Of a stretch of 64,000 bases of DNA, positions 1 through 8,977 are shown one piece after another. This DNA is from Chryseobacterium gleum (lineage in GTDB: Bacteria > Bacteroidota > Bacteroidia > Flavobacteriales_F > PHOS-HE28): NCBI GenBank assembly GCA_945872795.1, contig CAMCAZ010000012.1:1-64000 (forward strand), read 5' to 3'. The notes beneath the pieces were generated by a model that had not been told where the DNA came from, ran no database searches, and saw only the letters and a list, made by a program, of their open reading frames with translations. Each line of letters starts with the position of its first letter. Position 1 is the first letter of the stretch. Both the position numbers and the translations under genes were made by a program.

Positions 1-1610
1 TCATCGCCGCCGGTGGCACGCCCGAGTTCACCGTCACCGCTGCGGGCGACTACACCATCCACACCTTGGTGTACGACCCCCTGACGCTGGACCTGGGCAT
101 CGTGGAGTTCGGTGTCACCACCGGCTTTGATGTGAACGGACTGCTGATCCAAGGCGGTGGAACGATCTGCGCCAGCCTCGATGTGGCGGGTGCGCCCATC
201 GTGGTGGAAGATTGCACCGAGCCCTGCCTGGCCAACGCCGGCACCCTCACCGCGGTCGCCAGCCCCGTATGCCTGCTGAACGCTGAGGCCACGCTGAGCG
301 CCACGGCCGATGGCAATGCCACCGTGCCTGTGGACTACCAGACCGTCTACGTGCTGACCCAAGGCCCTGAGCTGCTGATCATCGCCGCCGGTGGCACGCC
401 CGAGTTCACCGTCACCGCTGCGGGCGACTACACCATCCACACGCTGGTGTATGACCCCCTGACGCTGGACCTCAGCATCGTGGAGTTCGGTGTCACCACC
501 GGCTTTGATGTGAACGGACTGTTGATCCAAGGTGGTGGAACGATCTGCGCCAGCCTGGACGTGGCGGGTGCGCCCATCGTGGTGGAAGATTGCACGGAGC
601 CCTGTGAGGCCAACGCCGGTACCCTGACCGCCGATGCCAGCCCCGTGTGCCTGGTGGCCGGTAGCGCCATCATCAGCGCCACCGCCGATGGTAGTGCAGT
701 GGTGCCCGATGGCTATACCACCATCTATGTGCTGACCCAGGGACCCGGACTCGTGATCGTGGGCGTGAACCTCAGCACCGACTTCGGTGTCACCGCGGCC
801 GGCGACTACACCATCCACACGCTGGTGTACGACCCGCTGACGCTGGACCTCAGCATCGTGGAACCGGGGGTCACCACGGGCTTCGATGTGAACGCCCTGC
901 TGATCCAAGGTGGCGGTGGCATCTGCGCCAGCTTGGATGTGACCGGTGCGCCGGTGACCGTGGAGCTCTGCGATGAGTGCCTCGCCGATGCAGGAACGCT
1001 GACAACCGATGAGGCCGAGGTATGCCTGCAGAGCGGCGTGCTGGTCGCCATCCCCGATGGGAACAGTGAGGTGCCACAGGGCTTCCAGACCATCTACGTG
1101 CTCACGCAGGGTCCTGGCCTGGTGATCCTCGCCGTGGATGCCACGCCCACCTTCACCGTGACGGAAGAGGGCACTTACACCATCCACACGCTGGTGTACG
1201 ACCCGCTGACGCTGGACCTCGGCATCGTGGAGCCTGGCGTGACCACCGGCTTTGACGTGAACGCCCTGCTGATCCAGGGTGGTGGAGAGATCTGTGCCAG
1301 CCTCGATGTGGCGGGCGCGGCCTTCACGGTATCCATCTGCAGTGCGCTGTCCGAGCTGGCGGCGAACAGCTTCGCGGTGTTCCCCAACCCCACGCAGGGC
1401 ACGCTCAACATCCGCACGGCGGTCGAGGGACCGGTGCAGCTGGAACTGCTGGACCTCAGCGGCCGCGTGGTGTACAGCGCACAGCGCATCACCGCCGGCA
1501 ATGAGCCCTTCACCATGCAGCTGGGCAATGACCTGGCGCCCGGCAGCTACGTGCTTCGCTTCATCACGGAGCTGGGCAGCAGCGAGCAGCGCATCATCCT
1601 GCAGCGCTAA
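1..1610 (+). CDS. T9SS cargo protein with long near-identical repeats (5' truncated)
   Basis: The frame is open from the first bases of the window, so the N-terminus and any signal peptide lie outside. What remains is an array of about 125-residue repeats, each with the same cysteine positions (VCL, CASLDV, CTEPC) and a strongly conserved core reading YTIHTLVYDPLTLDL. The core recurs at bases 51, 429, 807 and 1176, giving spacings of 126, 126 and 123 codons. The last 80 or so residues form a T9SS type A sorting domain (FPNPTQGTLNIR, then LLDLSGRVVY, ending LRF...QRIILQR), so the protein should be exported by the type IX system and its C-terminal domain removed. The repeats are probably extracellular beta-rich adhesin-like modules; no enzymatic motif is visible. 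Confident as T9SS cargo, function unknown. Confidence 0.9.
   Translation, partial: IAAGGTPEFTVTAAGDYTIHTLVYDPLTLDLGIVEFGVTTGFDVNGLLIQGGGTICASLDVAGAPIVVEDCTEPCLANAGTLTAVASPVCLLNAEATLSATADGNATVPVDYQTVYVLTQGPELLIIAAGGTPEFTVTAAGDYTIHTLVYDPLTLDLSIVEFGVTTGFDVNGLLIQGGGTICASLDVAGAPIVVEDCTEPCEANAGTLTADASPVCLVAGSAIISATADGSAVVPDGYTTIYVLTQGPGLVIVGVNLSTDFGVTAAGDYTIHTLVYDPLTLDLSIVEPGVTTGFDVNALLIQGGGGICASLDVTGAPVTVELCDECLADAGTLTTDEAEVCLQSGVLVAIPDGNSEVPQGFQTIYVLTQGPGLVILAVDATPTFTVTEEGTYTIHTLVYDPLTLDLGIVEPGVTTGFDVNALLIQGGGEICASLDVAGAAFTVSICSALSELAANSFAVFPNPTQGTLNIRTAVEGPVQLELLDLSGRVVYSAQRITAGNEPFTMQLGNDLAPGSYVLRFITELGSSEQRIILQR
3..1330 (+). repeat. Tandem 378/369-bp in-gene repeats
   Basis: Four copies (the first truncated by the window edge) of a unit of 126, 126 and 123 codons inside the T9SS cargo gene. 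Copies are nearly identical at DNA level over long stretches, for example the segments beginning at 51 and 429, which points to recent duplication or recombination between units. Confidence 0.9.
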
Positions 1611-1630
1611 GGCGCAGCACCCCAATGGCC

Positions 1631-1664
1631 AAGGGCCGTTCCGCGCAAGCGGGGCGGCCCTTTT
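1631..1664 (+). terminator. Intrinsic terminator after the repeat protein
   Basis: AAGGGCCG (1631-1638) pairs with CGGCCCTT (1655-1662), and an inner CCGC/GCGG stem is capped by GCAA, a GNRA tetraloop. TT follows. It lies 20 nt after the stop codon. A terminator with the same AAGGGCCG stem sits at 44347-44380. Confidence 0.8.
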
Positions 1665-1836
1665 GCCTGGAGGTTATCTCAAGGCGCCGGTAGGCGGGTG
1701 GACACGTCCCGCGGCCCACTGCCCCTCATGGACTTACGGCACCTGCGTCCGGCCCCGGCCCTGCGCCCGCAGCAGCGCCGATCGGGGCATCAGCACCCCG
1801 ATCTTGGCGAAAACGGTGGGGAAATGGGGCCGCCTC

Positions 1837-2000
1837 GTGTCGCAACCCGTAAGTTGGTTCACTGAAGGTCTGCCACTATTTCGCCTTCATGTGCAAGGCG
1901 GAACATGTACGGCGTAGCGGGCGCTATGACGAAATGTTCCAACGCGGCAGGAAGGTGAAAGAGGGGCGGAGATGGTGAAGGAACTTACGGGTTGCGACAC
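1837..2000. repeat. Long imperfect inverted repeat between convergent secreted-protein genes
   Basis: A perfect 19-bp arm, 1837-1855 (GTGTCGCAACCCGTAAGTT), is repeated in inverse at 1982-2000. Symmetric inner matches continue toward the centre: GGAACAT at 1900-1906 against ATGTTCC at 1934-1940, and TAGCG at 1915-1919 against CGCTA at 1922-1926. The outer right edge touches the TAG stop codon of the minus-strand gene. The rest of the 1611-1999 gap holds only the terminator; no gene is seen. Confidence 0.85.
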
Positions 2001-3352
2001 TAGCGCGCGTCCAGCAGCGTCAAATGCCCGCTCTGGTCGTAGGCCTGCTGCGTGCCTTCGGGGGTGGTCAGCGTGTAGCGCGCCACCCAGAAGTAGGTAG
2101 CCGCGGACAGCTTCATGCCCTCGTAGCGGCCGTCCCACACCTCATCGGGCCGGGAGCTGGAGAAGAGCAGCTGCCCCCAGCGGTTGCGGATCTCCAGGCT
2201 GTAGTTGCTGGGACGCTTGCCGGTGAGGATGGGGCCGAACACATCGTTCACCCCGTCGCCGTTGGGGGTGAACACGTTGGGCATGGCCAGGGTGCCGGGC
2301 TCAATGGGGGGCACGGGCACGATGCAGGTATCCTCCAGCAGTGTGACGCTGGCCGTGGCGTTCAGGCAGCGACCGCTCGCCGTGGCCGTGTAGGTGCCGG
2401 GCCCCGTCACCACCTCGGTGTCCGAGGTGCCGCCCGTGCTCCAGCTGTACTGCATATCGTTCAGGGGCCAGCCGGCGGGCACCAGCGTGGCCTGCAGCGT
2501 GGCGCTGCTATCGGGGCACAGGGGTGCATCGGGCCCCAGCACCAGCGTGGGTGCCGGTGGCAGGATGGTCACCTCCACCGAATCCGTCCAGCTGCAGAGC
2601 GCCGCGAAGGAGATATCGTCCAGCGCGAAATCGTTGCCGCTGGTGGCCAGGTTCTGGTTGTTGATGCAGATGGTGGCCGTGGTGGCGCTGCCCGAGTTCC
2701 ACAACGCGTAGAACTGGTCCCATTGGCAGGTGGCCAGGGCCGCCAGCAGGGGCGCCCCCAGGTCGACACCGTTGATGGCGAAGCGCATCTCCGCCGGTGC
2801 CTCGCTCACCATCGTCACCACCCAGGCGCTGAAGGCATAGAAGGTGTTGGGCTGCACGCTTACCGTCTGGCACCAGATGTTGGCCCCCGGCGATGCCGAG
2901 CCGTTCACCACCAGCATGTTGCCCGTGCCGGTGGTATGGTCATCACAGGGCGCGAAGTTGTTGTGCGCCAGCGTGCCGTTGCTCACCACCGCGTAGGTGC
3001 CCTCGGTGCTCAGTAGCCCGAAGGAGCCGCCCATGCCCGGCACCAGGTCCGTGGTGAAGCTGCCCGCGTTGAGGCTGAAATCGCCGTCCACCACCAACTC
3101 ATCGCCCGTGATGGGGAAAAAGGCCGTGCAGCTGTAAGTGCCGCTGGTCTCCGCGCCCAGCAGGATGGATTGTGTGCCGTCGTTCCAGTTCCAGCTCAGG
3201 GCCCCCTGCGGCGCGGTCAGGAACATCAGCTGCCCGTTGCACAGCACCGTATCAGGCCCCAGGGAGAACGCACAGGCCGATTGGCCCATGGCCGCGGCCC
3301 CGATGCCAAGGTGAGCCAAAGCCACAAGGAACAGACGCGGATGGTGATGCAT
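2000..3352 (-). CDS. Secreted protein with gliding-motility (CHU_C) C-terminal domain
   Basis: A 450-residue protein with a short signal peptide (hydrophobic run LVALAHLGIGAAAMGQ after MHHHPRLF). The central part (about residues 85-235) begins with DELVVDGDFSLN and has several Trp/Asn-rich strands, resembling a carbohydrate-binding jelly-roll such as those often found in Bacteroidota surface proteins; this is inferred from pattern only. A proline-rich region and an Ig/SprB-like segment follow. The last 95 residues carry the CHU_C domain: MPNVFTPNGDGVNDVFG, then EIRNRWGQLLF and VWDGRYEGMKL. That domain marks T9SS export, usually without cleavage to a short tail. It converges with the preceding cargo gene. 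Substrate unknown. Confidence 0.88.
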   Translation of the reverse strand: MHHHPRLFLVALAHLGIGAAAMGQSACAFSLGPDTVLCNGQLMFLTAPQGALSWNWNDGTQSILLGAETSGTYSCTAFFPITGDELVVDGDFSLNAGSFTTDLVPGMGGSFGLLSTEGTYAVVSNGTLAHNNFAPCDDHTTGTGNMLVVNGSASPGANIWCQTVSVQPNTFYAFSAWVVTMVSEAPAEMRFAINGVDLGAPLLAALATCQWDQFYALWNSGSATTATICINNQNLATSGNDFALDDISFAALCSWTDSVEVTILPPAPTLVLGPDAPLCPDSSATLQATLVPAGWPLNDMQYSWSTGGTSDTEVVTGPGTYTATASGRCLNATASVTLLEDTCIVPVPPIEPGTLAMPNVFTPNGDGVNDVFGPILTGKRPSNYSLEIRNRWGQLLFSSSRPDEVWDGRYEGMKLSAATYFWVARYTLTTPEGTQQAYDQSGHLTLLDAR

Positions 3353-3869
3353 GGTGCTAGGACGAACGCCGGGGCCCTGCGGTTGTTCAACCTGCCCCGT
3401 GCGGTGTAAACATAATCGGTGGATGCAGGTGGCCGTCCGGCCACAGATGGTGGGTTATCCACAGACCTGCCTGCCCGAGGCAGGTGAAGATGATCGCACA
3501 ATGGTATGCTCATCTCCGGACCGTAGGGGCGGACCATGATACACGGAGCGAACGAAGTATCCGACTGAGGGGCCTGCCTGTCCGGTAGGCAGGCAACGAA
3601 GTATGGCTGGACGAGAGCAAATGCAAATGGGAAGCGCCCCTGCCTCCCTTGCCGCAGGGCTACGTTTGCGGTAGGTCTTTTTTCATGGTGTCGTTCAGAA
3701 ATGTACTGATCGCCACTTGTCCTGAATCTCCCGGGCACCTCACACCACACTGGAAGGGAAGGACGAGGCCGTGTTCCGATTCCTGGCCACCTACAATGCG
3801 GACCTTTATTGGAACAGCAGCGAACCGCAGGACGGGTTCTCGTGCCGTTGTGTGAGGGATAGATGAGCC
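3353..3869. other. 517-bp gene-free region with small palindromes
   Basis: No convincing gene in either strand. It contains two hairpins of the same type, ACCTGCCT/AGGCAGGT (3465-3485) and GCCTGCCT/AGGCAGGC (3572-3594). The second is flanked by a 10-bp direct repeat AACGAAGTAT at 3551-3560 and 3595-3604. A single perfect DnaA-box sequence TTATCCACA lies at 3455-3463. The stretch separates the CHU_C gene (transcribed leftward) from the 3' end of dxs. Confidence 0.7.
3465..3604. repeat. REP-like palindromes with flanking direct repeat
   Basis: Two stem-loops built on TGCCT/AGGCA stems (3465-3485 with loop GCCCG; 3572-3594 with a 7-nt loop). AACGAAGTAT is duplicated on both sides of the second. 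This resembles short intergenic palindromes dispersed in Bacteroidota genomes. Confidence 0.7.
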
Positions 3870-5807
3870 TCAGGCGATCGCGCTCTTCCGACCCTTGTTC
3901 TCGGCCAGCATCTCCTTCACCGCCTCCACCACCGCGATGGCATCGATCCCGCATTCGCGGTAAAGCTCCGCCTGCGTGCCGTGCTCGATGAACGTGTCGG
4001 GGATCGCCAGGCGCTTCACGTGGGCGGCGTAGCCGTGGTCGCCCATGAACTCCAGCACCGCGCTGCCCATGCCACCCTGCAGGCCGTGGTCCTCCACGGT
4101 GACCACGTGCTTGAACTTGCTGAACACTTCGTGCAGCAGCAGCTCGTCGATGGGCTTCACGAATCGCAAGTCGTAGTGCGCCACGCTGTAGCCTTCTGCC
4201 TCCAGTGCGTCGATGCCCTTGGCGGCCAGGTTGCCGATGTGACCGATGCTGAGCACTGCGATGTCGGTGCCTGAGCGCAGCTTGCGACCTGTGCCCACCT
4301 TGATCGCCTTGAAGGGCGTCTTCCACTCGGTCATCACGCCTTCGCCGCGCGGGTAGCGGATGCTGAATGGACCCTGATCTGGCAGCTGGGCGGTGTACAT
4401 CAGGTCGCGCAATTCCTCTTCGTTCATCGGCGCGCTCACCACCATGTTGGGGATGCAGCGGAAGTAGGCGAAGTCGAAGTTACCGTGGTGTGTGGGGCCG
4501 TCGGCACCGGCCAGTCCGCCGCGGTCCAGGCAGAATACCACATTGAGGTTCTGGAGCGCCACATCATGAACCACCTGGTCGTAGGCCCGCTGCATGAACG
4601 AGCTATAAATGTTGCAGAAGGGCACCAGGCCCTGCGTGGCCATCCCGGCGCTGAAGGTCACGGCGTGCTGCTCGGCGATGCCTACATCGAAGGCGCGGTC
4701 GGGCATGGCCTTCATCATGATGTTGAGCGAGCAACCCGAGGGCATGGCGGGCGTAACGCCCACGATCTTCGGGTTCTTCTCGGCCAGCTCCACGATGCTG
4801 TGGCCGAACACGTCCTGGTACTTCGGGGGCTGTGGGCTCTTGGGCACCACCTTGATGATCTCGCCGGTCTCCTTGTTGAAGAGTCCCGGAGCGTGCCACA
4901 CCGTGGGGCTGCCTGCTTCAGCAGGTCCGTAGCCCTTACCCTTCTTGGTGATCGTGTGCAGGATCTTCGGACCGGGGATGTCGCGCAGGTCGCGCAACAC
5001 CTTCACCAGATGGTCCACATCGTGTCCGTCCACCGGGCCGAAGTAGCGGAACTGCAGGCTTTCGAAGAGGTTGCTCTGCTTGAGCAGGGCGCTCTTCACG
5101 GCGTTCTCCACCTTTTGGGCGATGGCCTGCGCGTTGGGTCCGAACTTGCTGATCTTGCCCAGCAGGTTCCACACATCGTCCTTCACCTTGTTGTAGGTGT
5201 GGCTGGTGGTGATGTCGGTCAGGTACTCCTTCAGGGCACCGACGTTCGGGTCGATGCTCATGCAGTTGTCGTTGAGGATCACGAGCATGTCGGTGCCCGC
5301 ACCGCCCGCGTGGTTCAGCGCTTCGAAGGCCTGGCCGGCCGTCATGGCACCATCGCCGATGATGGCCACGCACTGGCGGTCTGGCTCACCCTTGAGCTTG
5401 CTGGCCACGGCCATGCCCAGCGCTCCGCCGATGCTGGTGCTGCTGTGCCCCACGCCGAAGGTGTCGAACTCGCTCTCGCTGCGCTTGGGGAATCCGCTGA
5501 TGCCCTTGTGTATACGGTTGGTGTGGAAGATCTCGCGCCGACCCGTGAGGATCTTGTGCCCGTAGGCCTGGTGCCCCACGTCCCACACCAGCTGGTCATA
5601 GGGCGTGTTGAACACGTAATGCAGTGCCACGGTGAGCTCCACCACGCCCAGGCTGGCACCGAAGTGCCCGCCTTTCACGCTGACCACATCGATGATGAAG
5701 TCACGCAGCTCGGTGCAGACCTGCTGGAGCTGTTCCTCGTTGAGCTTGCGGAGGTCGGCCGGCAGCTGGATCTGTTCCAGAAGAGGGAAGGCCGTGGGTT
5801 GGCTCAT
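3870..5807 (-). CDS. dxs: 1-deoxy-D-xylulose-5-phosphate synthase
   Basis: Condenses pyruvate and glyceraldehyde 3-phosphate to DXP, the first step of the MEP isoprenoid pathway, in the cytoplasm with thiamine diphosphate. The 645-residue length fits the family. Visible marks: GGHFGASLGVVELT (His48), WDVGHQAYGHK (His80), the ThDP/Mg motif GDGAMTAG at 151-158 with Asn179/Asn181 in NDN, the second-domain EQHAVTFSAG, and GGLAGADGPTHHG. The frame is open further upstream, but the start at 5807 (MSQPTAFPLLEQ) fits family N-termini and lies 30 nt after a TACATTTG promoter box. The last enzyme pair partner, dxr, is 55 kb away in this same window. No sign of damage. Confidence 0.97.
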   Translation of the reverse strand: MSQPTAFPLLEQIQLPADLRKLNEEQLQQVCTELRDFIIDVVSVKGGHFGASLGVVELTVALHYVFNTPYDQLVWDVGHQAYGHKILTGRREIFHTNRIHKGISGFPKRSESEFDTFGVGHSSTSIGGALGMAVASKLKGEPDRQCVAIIGDGAMTAGQAFEALNHAGGAGTDMLVILNDNCMSIDPNVGALKEYLTDITTSHTYNKVKDDVWNLLGKISKFGPNAQAIAQKVENAVKSALLKQSNLFESLQFRYFGPVDGHDVDHLVKVLRDLRDIPGPKILHTITKKGKGYGPAEAGSPTVWHAPGLFNKETGEIIKVVPKSPQPPKYQDVFGHSIVELAEKNPKIVGVTPAMPSGCSLNIMMKAMPDRAFDVGIAEQHAVTFSAGMATQGLVPFCNIYSSFMQRAYDQVVHDVALQNLNVVFCLDRGGLAGADGPTHHGNFDFAYFRCIPNMVVSAPMNEEELRDLMYTAQLPDQGPFSIRYPRGEGVMTEWKTPFKAIKVGTGRKLRSGTDIAVLSIGHIGNLAAKGIDALEAEGYSVAHYDLRFVKPIDELLLHEVFSKFKHVVTVEDHGLQGGMGSAVLEFMGDHGYAAHVKRLAIPDTFIEHGTQAELYRECGIDAIAVVEAVKEMLAENKGRKSAIA

Positions 5808-6105
5808 GGACGGTCGGTCTGGTGACAGGCGGTTGAACAAATGTAACGGGTGGAAGGTTCGGGAGGCCTGACGGGTGGCGGTAGGCATAACGTGGCTGAG
5901 CGGTGATCGGTCTGTCGCGTGGGCGTTCCCCCCGGCCGCACCCTTCCCGCAGGGGCTTCAGGCACGAGGAAGGGGCCGGGGTCGCGCCTGCCTGACGGCA
6001 GTCTGGCTCAGGTGCCCGCTCCTCCGGAACGGTCTCCTCCCGCCGGCTCTGGGGCAAGCTGCAGCAACGCCCGCTCACGCGGGGTCACGTGCCCTGCCGA
6101 AAGCC
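5808..6105. other. 298-bp gap upstream of dxs
   Basis: Holds the dxs promoter box near its left end and the 3' flank of the small PH-like gene on the right. No gene, repeat or RNA structure is recognised in the remainder. Confidence 0.5.
5838..5845 (-). promoter_or_regulatory. dxs -7 promoter box
   Basis: TACATTTG on the minus strand, an exact match to the Bacteroidota -7 consensus TAnnTTTG, 30 nt before the dxs start codon. The same octamer serves the secreted-protein gene at 6530. No clear -33 TTTG. Confidence 0.65.
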
Positions 6106-6402
6106 TCATCGGTCGGTCGCGTTGATGCGGGCCAGCAACGTGTGCTTCATCTCTTCCACCTCCCGGCGAAGGAAACCATTCACGGAGATCATGCCCTCGC
6201 CCGTGGTGTGGATGTGGATGCTCGAATAGCCCACCGCCGGGCAGCTGATGTTCACCGACGCGATGCGTGTGTAGGGAATGGAGGTCTCCTTTCCGCTGAA
6301 CAGGGAGGGCTGGCGAAGGGTCACACCCATGTCGTCGATCACCAATTGCGCTGGGAAGAGCCGGTTCCCGGCCGTGAGGCGAGAGGAGGTGTAGCGTTTC
6401 AT
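6106..6402 (-). CDS. Small PH-like domain protein
   Basis: A 98-residue soluble protein with no signal peptide or membrane segment. Alternating short strands (FPAQLVIDDMGVTLRQ, then SIPYTRIASVNIS and SSIHIHTTGEGMISV) followed by one amphipathic C-terminal helix (REVEEMKHTLLARI) match the layout of bacterial PH-like domains that replace membrane segments in small YdbS/bPH-type proteins. That fold is inferred from the strand-helix pattern. It is divergent from the secreted gene at 6530 and has its own promoter box only 4 nt before the ATG. Partner and function unknown. Confidence 0.7.
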   Translation of the reverse strand: MKRYTSSRLTAGNRLFPAQLVIDDMGVTLRQPSLFSGKETSIPYTRIASVNISCPAVGYSSIHIHTTGEGMISVNGFLRREVEEMKHTLLARINATDR

Positions 6403-6406
6403 TCCT

Positions 6407-6414
6407 CAAGGATA
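6407..6414 (-). promoter_or_regulatory. -7 box of the PH-like gene (leaderless)
   Basis: TATCCTTG on the minus strand ends 4 nt before the ATG at 6402, so transcription should begin at or next to the start codon. Confidence 0.5.
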
Positions 6415-6494
6415 CGGAACCGCTGGCTGGCAGGTCTTCCACCGTCCTGTTCCGGGGCGGCCCACAAGGCATGCGGTCGCGACGGCCTTTCGTT

Positions 6495-6502
6495 TACATT
6501 TG
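6495..6502 (+). promoter_or_regulatory. -7 box of the SprB/PKD/CHU_C gene
   Basis: TACATTTG, an exact TAnnTTTG match, 27 nt before the ATG at 6530. It supports that start over the upstream in-frame ATG at 6500. Confidence 0.65.
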
Positions 6503-6529
6503 GACGGCTACGAACGGCTTTTCCGACCG

Positions 6530-8965
6530 ATGAACACCCCTTTCCGCCTGCTACCGCTGGTCGCGCTGGTCCTCCCCCTGTTCGCAGGGGCGCAGAACCT
6601 GGTGGTGAACCCCAGCTTCGAGACCGTGACCTCCTGCCCGTTGGGCACGAGCGAACTGGACAAGGCCGCCCCCTGGCGCGATCCGTTCCTGAACCTGGTG
6701 GGCGACACCTGCTCCACCTCCGATCTCTATAATGCGTGCAGCCCTTTTGGCGCATTCGGGGTCGGGGTGCCCAACAACATCCTGGGCAGCCAGCCGGCGC
6801 GTACCGGTGATGGGTATGCAGGCATCATCGTATACGAAGGCTTTGCCCTGCTGGGCTGCCAGACCCTCTTCGGCAGCGGGTGGCGCGAATACCTCCACGG
6901 CACCCTCACCCAGCCCATGGTGGCCGGACAGACCTATTGTGTGGAGTTCCATGTGAGCCTTGCGGACAATGTGAAGTTCTCCTCGCCGAACATCGGGGTG
7001 CACTTCTCCACTGTCCCGCTCAACGTGAGCTGCGCCACCATCGGCGGTTCTTCGGTGCTGCCGGTGACGCCCCAATTGGAATACACCGGACCGGAGGTGA
7101 CCGATACCGAACAATGGCAGCGCCTGCAATGGAACTACACGGCCACCGGCGGCGAGCAGTACATCACCATCGGCAATTTCCAGGCTGACGCCACCACCAC
7201 TTACAACTGCGCCAACGAGTCGGCCCTGAACCCCTACGCGTACTACTTCGTGGACGATGTGAGCGTGGTGCCGGAGCCCTGCTGCAACGCCGAGTTCGCT
7301 CCCGTGGCACCGCTATGCGCCACCGATGCGCCGGTGCTGCTGCAGCCCACCACGCCCGGCGGCACCTGGAGCGGGCCGGGCATCAGTGCCCCCAACGCCG
7401 GTGCCTTCGATCCGGCACTCGCGGGCCCCGGCCTGCACAGCGTGGTGCACACCCTGCCCTGCGGCAGCGACACGCTGGTCATCGCCGTGAGCAACTGCGC
7501 ACCCATGGAGGTGTGCATCGGTGCCGATGGCAGCTGGAACGTGAACAACGGGCTGTCGCCGTACACCTGGCAGCAGCAGACCACCACGCAGGATTGCAGC
7601 GACTGTCTTTTCGGCTGCTTCTTCCCTCCGGGCTGCGCGGTGAACGTCACCACCTGGAGCGACTTCGCCACCGGTGCCAGCATCCTCCCGCCCGCGACTT
7701 TGCCGGTGCGGGTGGTGGATGCTGCGGGCAGCACCCTGGAGATCGCCTCGCCCGCCGGCCTGGCGCCCTGTCCGAACTGCCCTAACATTACCCTGTCCGT
7801 TGTGCAAAGCACCAACGTGGCCTGCAATGGGGCCAGCACCGGCAGCGCCTCGGTCCAGGCCACCGGCGGCACCGGCCCCTACACGTTCTCCTGGTCGCCC
7901 GGCGCCCTGCAAGGACCGCAGCAGATCGGCCTGGCGGCGGGGAATTACACGGTGACGGCCACCGATGCCGATGGATGCACGGGCAACTTCCAAGTGCTGA
8001 TCGCGCAGCCACCGCCCTTGTCGGTCACCATTACCGGCACCACGCCCACCACCTGTGGAGGGGCCGATGGCACAGCCACCGTGCAGGCCTCCGGCGGCAC
8101 CGCACCCTACACGCAGTTGTGGTCGCCCGCGGGGGGCACGGCCCTCACCGCCACGGGCCTTGCGGAAGGCAGCTACCAGGTCACCATCACGGATGCCAGC
8201 GGCTGCACGGCCTTGGCCAACACCACCATCCAGCCGGAGCCCACCCAGGCGGAGATCACCGGACCTGATGCGCTATGCACCGGCGCCTCCATCGTGCTCA
8301 CCGCCAGCGGCGGCAGCTCTTACCTGTGGAGCACCGGGGCCACCACGTCCAGCATCACGGTCACGGCCGGGGGCACCTACACCGTGGAGGTGAGCGGTTG
8401 CGGCTCCGACCAGGCCTCGGTGACGGTGGTGGAGACCACCGTGGTGGCCGACATCGGTGGCGACCCGCTTGTGGGCGACCCGCCCCTGGAGGTGCTGTTC
8501 ACCAACACGTCCACGCCACCGGGGGCCACATTCCAGTGGGACCTGGGCGATGGCACCGCCTTCACGGGTACGACCACGGACCATACCTACACCGACCCCG
8601 GCATCTACACCGTGGTGATGACCGCCACGGCCAACGGCTGCAGCGACAGCGATACCCTGCTGGTAGTGGTGAACAGCCCCGTCGTGATCAGCGACATCTT
8701 CGTGCCCAACGTGTTCACGCCCAATGGCGATGGGCAGAACGATGCCTGGGGCGTGGAGTCGGTGGGCCTTTCCAGCCTCAATGCACAGGTGTTCAACCGA
8801 TGGGGGCAGCTCGTGGCCGAACTGCGTGCGCCGGACCGGTCCTGGGACGGGCGCACCGAGGCCGATCAGCCTGCGCCCGAGGGCACGTACTACTATGTGC
8901 TACAGGCGGAAGGGGCTGACGGACGGAGCTATCGTTTCACGGGATCGCTGACATTGCTGCGGTAG
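6530..8965 (+). CDS. Secreted SprB/PKD-repeat protein with CHU_C domain
   Basis: An 811-residue exported protein. Order: signal peptide (MNTPFRLLPLVALVLPLFAGAQ); an N-terminal module starting NLVVNPSFE with conserved cysteines and a FVDDVSVV end, typical of jelly-roll binding modules; a Gly/Pro/Cys-rich middle; two SprB-type repeats at about residues 420-575 (GSASVQATGGTGPYTFSWSP and DGTATVQASGGTAPYTQLWS); a PKD domain (FQWDLGDGTAFTG, TYTDPGIYTVVMTA); and a CHU_C domain (IFVPNVFTPNGDGQND, FNRWGQLV, SWDGRT). Probably a T9SS-exported surface adhesin. Its stop is 12 nt from the convergent CoA-transferase gene. The CHU_C end is the sibling of that in the minus-strand gene ending at 2000. Confidence 0.9.
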   Translation: MNTPFRLLPLVALVLPLFAGAQNLVVNPSFETVTSCPLGTSELDKAAPWRDPFLNLVGDTCSTSDLYNACSPFGAFGVGVPNNILGSQPARTGDGYAGIIVYEGFALLGCQTLFGSGWREYLHGTLTQPMVAGQTYCVEFHVSLADNVKFSSPNIGVHFSTVPLNVSCATIGGSSVLPVTPQLEYTGPEVTDTEQWQRLQWNYTATGGEQYITIGNFQADATTTYNCANESALNPYAYYFVDDVSVVPEPCCNAEFAPVAPLCATDAPVLLQPTTPGGTWSGPGISAPNAGAFDPALAGPGLHSVVHTLPCGSDTLVIAVSNCAPMEVCIGADGSWNVNNGLSPYTWQQQTTTQDCSDCLFGCFFPPGCAVNVTTWSDFATGASILPPATLPVRVVDAAGSTLEIASPAGLAPCPNCPNITLSVVQSTNVACNGASTGSASVQATGGTGPYTFSWSPGALQGPQQIGLAAGNYTVTATDADGCTGNFQVLIAQPPPLSVTITGTTPTTCGGADGTATVQASGGTAPYTQLWSPAGGTALTATGLAEGSYQVTITDASGCTALANTTIQPEPTQAEITGPDALCTGASIVLTASGGSSYLWSTGATTSSITVTAGGTYTVEVSGCGSDQASVTVVETTVVADIGGDPLVGDPPLEVLFTNTSTPPGATFQWDLGDGTAFTGTTTDHTYTDPGIYTVVMTATANGCSDSDTLLVVVNSPVVISDIFVPNVFTPNGDGQNDAWGVESVGLSSLNAQVFNRWGQLVAELRAPDRSWDGRTEADQPAPEGTYYYVLQAEGADGRSYRFTGSLTLLR

Positions 8966-8977
8966 GGGGGCTGTCGC

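Noticed and set aside
3455-3463. Perfect DnaA-box sequence TTATCCACA, possible replication origin
   Set aside because: Only one box is seen, with no AT-rich unwinding region, no cluster of further boxes and no dnaA, dnaN or similar neighbour.
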